From an uncultured Flavobacteriaceae bacterium (GTDB lineage: Bacteria; Bacteroidota; Bacteroidia; Flavobacteriales; Flavobacteriaceae): a DNA stretch of 11,466 nucleotides. The stretch spans positions 1 through 11,466 of the forward strand of contig CAJWFY010000041.1 in NCBI GenBank assembly GCA_913031655.1, given 5' to 3'. The translations under genes were made by a program, and so were the position numbers. Shown in pieces: positions 6,870-11,466 of this stretch. Under the pieces are notes generated by a model that had not been told where the DNA came from, searched no databases, and was given only the letters and a program-made list of their open reading frames with translations. How positions within the stretch are numbered: the first letter of the stretch is position 1; every line of letters begins with the position of its first letter.

Positions 6870-7421
6870 TTAACTTTTAATCCAATCTAAAACAGCCGGA
6901 TCATTTGGTTTAGTTTTAGGAGATATTATTTTAACTAAATGACCTTCTTCATCAATTAAATATTTTTGGAAATTCCATTTTACAGAGGAGTTTTTATAAC
7001 CATTCTTATCCTTGTTTGTTAAAAACTTATATAATGGATGCATTGAAGACCCTCTTACAGAAATCTTTTCCATCATCGGAAATGAAACCCCATAATTCTC
7101 TAAACAAAACTTAGCTATTTCCTGGTTAGAACCAGGTTCTTGCCAAAGAAAATTATTTGAAGGAAACCCTACAATTACAAAATCTTCTGACTTATACTCT
7201 TTATACATTTCTTCTAGAAGTTCATATTGGTAAGTTAAACCACATTTAGAAGCAGTATTAACAACCATTACCTTTTTACCTTTTAAACTTGACATATTAA
7301 ACTTTTGCCCTGCTAAATCCGTAACCTCAAATTGATGAATACTTTCTTTCATTTGTTTAAAACTCTGAGTTAAACCAACATGACTTGATAAAACGATTAA
7401 TATTAAAATTATTTTTTTCAT
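6870..7421 (-). CDS. Glutathione-peroxidase-family protein, exported, probably thioredoxin-dependent
   Basis: This thiol peroxidase reduces hydrogen or lipid peroxides. An N-terminal signal peptide (MKKIILILIVLSSHVGLTQS) points to the periplasm. NTASKCGLT (55-63) contains the peroxidatic cysteine C60. C106 in KFCLENYGVSFP sits where the resolving cysteine of non-seleno, thioredoxin-dependent members lies. WNFQKYLID (149-157) gives the tetrad W149 and N150. The usual FPCNQF reads FPSNNF (86-91), so the tetrad glutamine is asparagine (N90) and the middle cysteine is serine. I recall such variants in other Bacteroidota. The gene lies 37 bp after clpS and 5 bp before the gamma-lyase gene. A TAAGATTTG stretch just upstream resembles a -7 box with one extra base, so a separate promoter is uncertain. 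Bacteria with bacillithiol lack glutathione as a rule, so the family name should not be read as its reductant. Confidence 0.85.
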   Translation of the reverse strand: MKKIILILIVLSSHVGLTQSFKQMKESIHQFEVTDLAGQKFNMSSLKGKKVMVVNTASKCGLTYQYELLEEMYKEYKSEDFVIVGFPSNNFLWQEPGSNQEIAKFCLENYGVSFPMMEKISVRGSSMHPLYKFLTNKDKNGYKNSSVKWNFQKYLIDEEGHLVKIISPKTKPNDPAVLDWIKS

Positions 7422-7458
7422 AAATACCTTGTATCAAATCTTATGCCAATATAAAACT

Positions 7459-7734
7459 TTAAATAATTTCGGCAGATAAACTTGCATCTAATAATTTACT
7501 GCATAAGGGTTTTAAATATGAATACGACCCAGATTTAACGCTACACTTACCCTTATAATGTATAATTAAAGAACATTGTTCAGCTTGTTCAGCTGAATGA
7601 TCACAAACTTTAATAAGAGTATTAATTACGTGCTCAAAAGTATTAATATCATCGTTATAGATTATAATCTCATTTTCGTGAGCTAAATCAACGCCTTCTA
7701 AAGTCTTTTCTGAAATTTTTTCTTTAGTACTCAT
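7459..7734 (-). CDS. clpS: ATP-dependent Clp protease adaptor ClpS
   Basis: ClpS binds proteins with destabilising N-terminal residues and hands them to the Clp ATPase-protease in the cytoplasm. After a flexible N-terminus of about 20 residues, IIIYNDDINTFEHVINTLI (23-41) matches the ClpS signature: N27, D28 and D29 align with N34, D35 and D36 of E. coli. H59 in IIHYKGKCSVKSG aligns with the histidine (H66) that contacts the substrate N-terminus. The E. coli TPM following the acidic pair is replaced by NTF, which I recall as usual in Bacteroidota ClpS. The 91-residue length is normal. It lies 28 bp downstream of tpiA and 37 bp upstream of the peroxidase gene in the same operon. No clpA or clpC is adjacent. 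Confidence 0.93.
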   Translation of the reverse strand: MSTKEKISEKTLEGVDLAHENEIIIYNDDINTFEHVINTLIKVCDHSAEQAEQCSLIIHYKGKCSVKSGSYSYLKPLCSKLLDASLSAEII

Positions 7735-7762
7735 TACGACACTAAATTACAAAATTTAATAT

Positions 7763-8512
7763 CTATTTATTTGCTTTTATAATTTCACTAAAATCAAACG
7801 CATTTAATGAAGCTCCTCCGATTAACCCTCCATCCACATCTTTTTTACTAAAAATTTCAATTGCATTTGAAGGTTTAACACTTCCTCCATATAAAATAGA
7901 AATTTCATCAGAAATTATATCCCCATAAGATTTAGAAATGCAACTTCTTACAAATTCATGCATTTCTTGTGCTTGCTCAGGACTTGCAGTTTCTCCAGTT
8001 CCAATAGCCCAGACTGGTTCGTAAGCCAAAATAATATTTTTCCAAGACTCACTATTTAGCTTTAGAACAGTGTTTTCAAGCTGACTCTTAACTATATCAA
8101 AATGTTTGTTGGATTTTCTGTCTTTTAATTGTTCCCCAAAACAAAAAATGATATTCATGCCTGAGTCTATGGCAAATTTTACTTTTTCAAGTAATACAAA
8201 ATCATCTTCATTAAAATATGCTCTTCTTTCTGAATGACCTATTAAAGTAGTTAAAATACCTATGCTTTTCAGCATATCACAAGAAACCTCTCCAGTATAA
8301 GCACCATTACTTTTTTGATGAATATTTTGTGCAATAACTTCAATTGGAGAATTCTCTAATAAGTCTGCAGCTATTTTTGAAAATGGAGAAGAAGGCGCTA
8401 TCATCACTGAGACTTCATTAAAATGATTTTTCTTTAACTCTTCAATAAGTGATATTGTTTGATTTAAATCATTATTCATTTTCCAGTTTCCTGCTACTAT
8501 TTTTTTTCTCAT
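7763..8512 (-). CDS. tpiA: Triosephosphate isomerase
   Basis: The enzyme interconverts dihydroxyacetone phosphate and glyceraldehyde 3-phosphate in glycolysis and gluconeogenesis. All catalytic residues are present: N9 and K11 in AGNWKMN, H93 in IGHSERR and the base E165 in AYEPVWAIGTG. The flexible phosphate-gripping loop follows at about 166-176 and the phosphate loops are YGGSV (208-212) and GGLIGGASL (228-236). The length of 249 is standard. The ATG start is followed directly by the usual MRKKIVAGNWKMN. It lies 16 bp after the permease gene and 28 bp before clpS. Confidence 0.97.
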   Translation of the reverse strand: MRKKIVAGNWKMNNDLNQTISLIEELKKNHFNEVSVMIAPSSPFSKIAADLLENSPIEVIAQNIHQKSNGAYTGEVSCDMLKSIGILTTLIGHSERRAYFNEDDFVLLEKVKFAIDSGMNIIFCFGEQLKDRKSNKHFDIVKSQLENTVLKLNSESWKNIILAYEPVWAIGTGETASPEQAQEMHEFVRSCISKSYGDIISDEISILYGGSVKPSNAIEIFSKKDVDGGLIGGASLNAFDFSEIIKANK

Positions 8513-8528
8513 TTTAATTTAGTTTAGT

Positions 8529-9602
8529 TTAGTTATACTTCACTCTTGGGTCCAGCCAAGAATAAATAAGATCAACAAATATATTAATGATTATAAAGAT
8601 CACAGCTATAGTTATTACTGCTCCTATTAAAACCGGCACATCTAAAGTGTTTAATGAATTTACTATTTCTTTACCAAGCCCATTCCATCCAAAAATATAT
8701 TCCACAAACACCGAGCCAGCCAGCATTCCTGCAAACCAACCTGATAATGCGGTAATGACTGGATTCAGAGAGTTTTTGATAGCATGATTCTTAATAACAT
8801 TAAATTTTGAAAGGCCTTTTGAATATGCTGTAGTTATATAATTTTGAGATAATACTTTTAAAAGAGAGTTTCTCATCATCTGTGAAATAACTGCAATTGG
8901 TCTTATTCCTAGTACTATTGAAGGTAAAATTAAATTCTTTAATTGAAGTGTCATACTTTCACCATAATCATCCATTTCATACAAACTTCCAGTCATATTT
9001 AATCCAGTAAAATCTCTTAAAACATATCCAAATATCCAAGCAAATATTATAGCGCTAAAAAAAGAGGGTATACTCATACCAAGAGTACTCATAAGTTGTA
9101 TTAAATAATCAAGCCAAGAATTGTGATTTATTGCAGAAATAATTCCTAAAAACAATCCTATTATAATTGCTATAATTATTGAAGATGTAGCTAAAACTAT
9201 TGTATTGGGGAGTGTGTTTTTAATTATATCTAAAACAGATGTGCCATTTTTTTGATAGGATTCTCTTAAATAAGGTGTTTTTAATACTAAATTAAATTTA
9301 TCAAAATTTAAAATTTTAATAAAATTATATTTTACTGTTGTTAAATAAGAAAGGTTATCAGGATCTTTAAAATGTACTGAAACTACAGATAAATCATTTA
9401 TATAATATAAGTATTGAACAAAAATTGGTTTATCAAAACCATATTTTTTTTTCAAAATTATTAACTGTTCATTGTTTTCGTTTTGGTCTAACATCATTTG
9501 AGCAGGATCGCCAGGAAGAATATTAAATAGAAAAAAAACTATGGTAACCACACCAAAAAGTGTCAATAGCATGTTAGATATTTTTTTCAAAAACCAAAAC
9601 AT
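8529..9602 (-). CDS. OppB/DppB-like ABC transporter permease (peptide/nickel family)
   Basis: This inner-membrane permease subunit belongs to an ABC importer of the peptide/opine/nickel family. TM1 (about 10-30) ends in the family motif NILPGDPA. A loop then contains KKYGFDKPIFVQYLYYI (52-68), and at about 100 residues it is some 30 longer than in E. coli DppB. About five more TM segments follow at roughly 133-157, 163-195, 222-245, 285-305 and 322-348. MMRNSLLKVL (242-251) and the EAA coupling loop AYSKGLSKFNVIKNHAIKNSLNP (about 259-281) contact the ATPase. FGWNGLG (304-310) and the ending DLIYSWLDPRVKY are diagnostic. Neither the partner permease (OppC-type), an ATPase nor a substrate-binding protein is nearby. 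It sits 6 bp after the DUF1599 gene and 16 bp before tpiA, so it appears to be a lone subunit within an unrelated operon. The substrate is unknown. Confidence 0.88.
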   Translation of the reverse strand: MFWFLKKISNMLLTLFGVVTIVFFLFNILPGDPAQMMLDQNENNEQLIILKKKYGFDKPIFVQYLYYINDLSVVSVHFKDPDNLSYLTTVKYNFIKILNFDKFNLVLKTPYLRESYQKNGTSVLDIIKNTLPNTIVLATSSIIIAIIIGLFLGIISAINHNSWLDYLIQLMSTLGMSIPSFFSAIIFAWIFGYVLRDFTGLNMTGSLYEMDDYGESMTLQLKNLILPSIVLGIRPIAVISQMMRNSLLKVLSQNYITTAYSKGLSKFNVIKNHAIKNSLNPVITALSGWFAGMLAGSVFVEYIFGWNGLGKEIVNSLNTLDVPVLIGAVITIAVIFIIINIFVDLIYSWLDPRVKYN

Positions 9603-9608
9603 ATAAAT

Positions 9609-10151
9609 TTAATTGTCTTGTAGATGAATTAAGGCAAAAACGGAGTAGTTAATCATATCTTGATAATTAGCATCTATCCCTTCACTAACAAGTGTCTTAC
9701 CTTGATTATCTTCAATTTGTTTAATTCTTAATATTTTTTGTAATATTAAATCTGTTAATGAACTAACTCGCATATCTCTCCAAGCTTCGCCATAATCATG
9801 ATTTTTATTTTCCATTAAAGTTTTGGTTTCTAATAAGTGTGAATTATATAACTCTAACGCTTCTTCAGAATTTAAATCAGGAGATTCAACAATTCCTTTT
9901 TCAATTTGAATAAGGGACATTATTGAATAGTTTATTATTCCAATAAATTCAGAGGATTGACCTTCATCAACTTTTCTTATTTTTTTTGTCTGAAGACTCC
10001 TTATTCTTTGAGCTTTTATGAAAATTTGATCAGTTAAAGATGATAGCCTAAGTATTCTCCAAGCAGATCCATAATCTTTCATTTTTTTTACAAAAAGATC
10101 TCTACAAATTAGAGTAATTGAGTCGTATTGAATAGAAGTATTGAAAGCCAA
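9609..10151 (-). CDS. Duplicated DUF1599 (Nmad1) domain protein
   Basis: The protein is 180 residues made of two copies of one domain. Copy 1 has KKMKDYGSAWRILRLSSLTD (22-41) and IINYSIMSLIQIE (72-84). Copy 2 has KNHDYGEAWRDMRVSSLTD (116-134) and MINYSVFALIHLQ (166-178), an offset of about 93 residues. This is the DUF1599 family, which computational work has named nucleotide modification associated domain 1. No biochemical role is established that I know of. The shared DYGxAWR, SSLTD and NYS positions suggest a small helical, possibly nucleotide-binding fold. The start codon is TTG at 10149-10151, since no in-frame ATG exists upstream before a stop and the next ATG would cut into copy 1. The resulting N-terminus AFNTSIQYD matches the family. 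It heads the operon and is divergent from folP, with 75 bp between. A run of 11 A (minus strand) lies 1 base before the TTG-containing ATTTGG. Confidence 0.85.
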   Translation of the reverse strand: MAFNTSIQYDSITLICRDLFVKKMKDYGSAWRILRLSSLTDQIFIKAQRIRSLQTKKIRKVDEGQSSEFIGIINYSIMSLIQIEKGIVESPDLNSEEALELYNSHLLETKTLMENKNHDYGEAWRDMRVSSLTDLILQKILRIKQIEDNQGKTLVSEGIDANYQDMINYSVFALIHLQDN

Positions 10152-10173
10152 ATTTTTTTTTTTATAAATTTCG

Positions 10174-10205
10174 TTGAAAATAATGAAATACGTAGTTTAG
10201 TTTTG
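10174..10205 (+). promoter_or_regulatory. Bacteroidota-type promoter of folP (TTG -33, TAGTTTTG -7)
   Basis: TTG at 10174-10176 is followed after 21 bases by TAGTTTTG at 10198-10205, which fits the flavobacterial consensus TTG-N(17-23)-TAnnTTTG. The folP ATG is 21 bases downstream of the -7 box, leaving a short leader. This is the best promoter match I found in the window. Confidence 0.62.
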
Positions 10206-10226
10206 TGAAAGTTATTAAAAAATAAA

Positions 10227-11057
10227 ATGACACTTAACATAAAAGGAACTCTTCTTGATTTATCAAAACCTAAAGTAATGGGTATTTTAAATATAACACC
10301 AGATTCTTTTTTTGATGGAGGAGAATATAATACAGAAGAAAAAATACTGAGTCAAGTTAAAAAAATGCTTATTGAGGGAGCGGACATTATTGATATAGGA
10401 GGACAAAGTTCTCGACCTGGAGCTAAAAAATTAACTATAAAAAAAGAGATAGATAGAGTAATTCCAATTATAAAATTAATTACTAAAAAATATAAAAATG
10501 TAATTATTTCAATTGACACCTTTAATAGTGAAGTTGCGAAAAAAGCAATTGATGCTGGTGCTTCGATTGTTAATGATATTTCAGGTGGAGATATAGATAA
10601 AGACATGTACAGAGTAGTGGGGAACCTTAAAGTGCCATATATAATGATGCACATGAAAGGTGTTCCAAGTACTATGCAAAATAATCCTAAATATGACGAT
10701 ATCATTTTTGATATTATTAAAAATCTTTCCTACAAAATAGATCTTGCAAAAAAAGCTGGAATATTAGATATAATTATTGATCCTGGATTTGGTTTTGGAA
10801 AATCTTTAAAAGACAATTTTAAAATTTTAAAAAACTTAACAAGTTTCAAACAACTTAACCAACCTATAATGGTTGGTGTTTCTAGAAAATCAATGATTTA
10901 TAATGTACTTGAATCAAATGCAAATGACGCGTTAAACGGAACTACATGTTTAAATTCTATTTCTATTAACAACGGAGCTAATATAATTAGAGTACATGAT
11001 GTGAAAGAAGCAAAAGAAACAGTTAAATTAATTGGATTTATGAACGAAAATTCTTAA
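10227..11057 (+). CDS. folP: Dihydropteroate synthase
   Basis: FolP condenses p-aminobenzoate with dihydropterin pyrophosphate in folate synthesis and is the target of sulfonamides. Motifs in order: MGILNITPDSFFDGG (18-32, loop 1, N22), DIGGQSSRPGA (56-66, loop 2), SIDT with D97, NDISGG (116-121), MMHMKG (140-145), DPGFGFGKS (185-193), VSRKS with K221, and RVHD with R255 and H257. The TIM-barrel length of 276 is normal. Nothing in loops 1 and 2 points clearly to sulfonamide resistance. The ATG start follows a good promoter and an A-rich leader (GTTATTAAAAAATAAA) with no Shine-Dalgarno sequence, as is usual in Bacteroidota. It lies 35 bp upstream of cdaA, probably in one transcript. Confidence 0.96.
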   Translation: MTLNIKGTLLDLSKPKVMGILNITPDSFFDGGEYNTEEKILSQVKKMLIEGADIIDIGGQSSRPGAKKLTIKKEIDRVIPIIKLITKKYKNVIISIDTFNSEVAKKAIDAGASIVNDISGGDIDKDMYRVVGNLKVPYIMMHMKGVPSTMQNNPKYDDIIFDIIKNLSYKIDLAKKAGILDIIIDPGFGFGKSLKDNFKILKNLTSFKQLNQPIMVGVSRKSMIYNVLESNANDALNGTTCLNSISINNGANIIRVHDVKEAKETVKLIGFMNENS

Positions 11058-11092
11058 AACTATTTTAATTACTTTTATATAAATTATTTTTT

Positions 11093-11466
11093 TTGGATTT
11101 ACTTAATATTTTAAATAATATTCTAATACCTATAATTGACATAATCCTTGTTGGAATCATGTTATATTATGTTTACAAACTTGTTAGAGGAACTGCAGCA
11201 ATAAACATTTTTTTAGGCTTTGTAATAATATATATAATCTGGTGGCTAACAGAGCTTGTCAATATGCCTTTTCTAAGTAATATTTTAGGAGGTTTTATTA
11301 GTGTAGGAGTTATTGCTTTAATTGTAGTTTTTCAGCAAGAAATCAGAAAATTTTTACTCTTACTTGGTTCCTCAAATTTCACAAATAATAAAAGTATAAT
11401 TAAGAAGTTTAATCTTTTATTTAGAATTTCAAAAAAACAAACATCAATGAATATTGATGAATTAAT
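11093..11466 (+). CDS. cdaA: Diadenylate cyclase CdaA, N-terminal part (3' truncated by the window edge)
   Basis: CdaA makes the second messenger c-di-AMP from two ATP and is membrane bound. The 124 visible residues show three TM segments (about 11-27, 35-51 and 62-80), with YKLVRGTAAINIFLGF (28-43) between the first two, and the block ISVGVIALIVVFQQEIRKFL (69-88) that leads into the cyclase domain. This block is diagnostic for the CdaA/YbbP family. The catalytic DisA_N motifs (DGA and RHR) would come after the window end. The start is TTG at 11093, directly after a run of T. The frame is open upstream to a TAA at 11066 but has no ATG, and the first in-frame ATG would remove TM1. It follows folP by 35 bp, an arrangement I recall as common in Bacteroidota. 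Confidence 0.9.
   Translation, partial: MDLLNILNNILIPIIDIILVGIMLYYVYKLVRGTAAINIFLGFVIIYIIWWLTELVNMPFLSNILGGFISVGVIALIVVFQQEIRKFLLLLGSSNFTNNKSIIKKFNLLFRISKKQTSMNIDEL

Noticed and set aside
8517..8535. Short repeat of the AGTTT unit between tpiA and the permease gene
   Set aside because: Three copies of a five-base AT-rich unit in this composition are not remarkable and overlap the permease stop codon.
8587..8787. Plus-strand open frame of 66 codons inside the permease gene
   Set aside because: It is antisense to the conserved C-terminal TM region of the permease, with no upstream signals.
10352..10705. Minus-strand open frame of 117 codons inside folP, seemingly hydrophobic
   Set aside because: It is a mirror of the FolP barrel codons; hydrophobicity is expected opposite such AT-rich codons, and folP itself is certain.

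Overview
The window is about 70% A+T and reads as chromosomal DNA of a Bacteroidota bacterium, most likely a marine flavobacterium with a small AT-rich genome. The grounds are several TAnnTTTG-type -7 promoter boxes, no obvious Shine-Dalgarno sequences, a bacillithiol deacetylase (BshB1), a NamZ/DUF1343 muramidase, a duplicated DUF1599 protein, and a folP-cdaA pair. Gene density is very high. No stretch over 300 bases lacks a gene, and I saw no mobile element, CRISPR array or phage gene.

Left part (1-3613): the 3' end of a secreted peptidase-like protein on the + strand meets, tail to tail, a minus-strand run of a LolC/LolE-type permease gene, a cystathionine beta-synthase gene and a diaminopropionate ammonia-lyase gene. 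The last two lie 10 bp apart and share a candidate promoter. The permease gene is divergent from namZ (3619-4800, + strand) with about 5 bp between start codons, so each promoter must lie inside the other gene.

Middle (4835-10151): a long minus-strand operon runs DUF1599 (TTG start), OppB/DppB-like permease, tpiA, clpS, periplasmic glutathione-peroxidase-like protein, cystathionine gamma-lyase/synthase, bshB1. Spacings are short and the last junction is an ATGA overlap. It is followed by tRNA-His with its own -7 box and an intrinsic terminator. The CBS and gamma-lyase genes, on two separate transcripts, could together form a transsulfuration route from homocysteine to cysteine. Cysteine feeds bacillithiol, for which BshB1 performs the deacetylation step. 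The peroxidase fits the same thiol/redox theme.

Right part (10174-11466): a well-formed promoter drives folP (dihydropteroate synthase), followed by the 5' part of cdaA (c-di-AMP synthase, TTG start), which runs off the window.

Most of this is housekeeping and I see no clearly new system. The points most worth a second look are the near-zero divergent start region, the mismatched tRNA-His acceptor stem, the lone peptide-type permease inside a housekeeping operon, the cbs-dpaL pairing, and the TTG starts next to homopolymer tracts.
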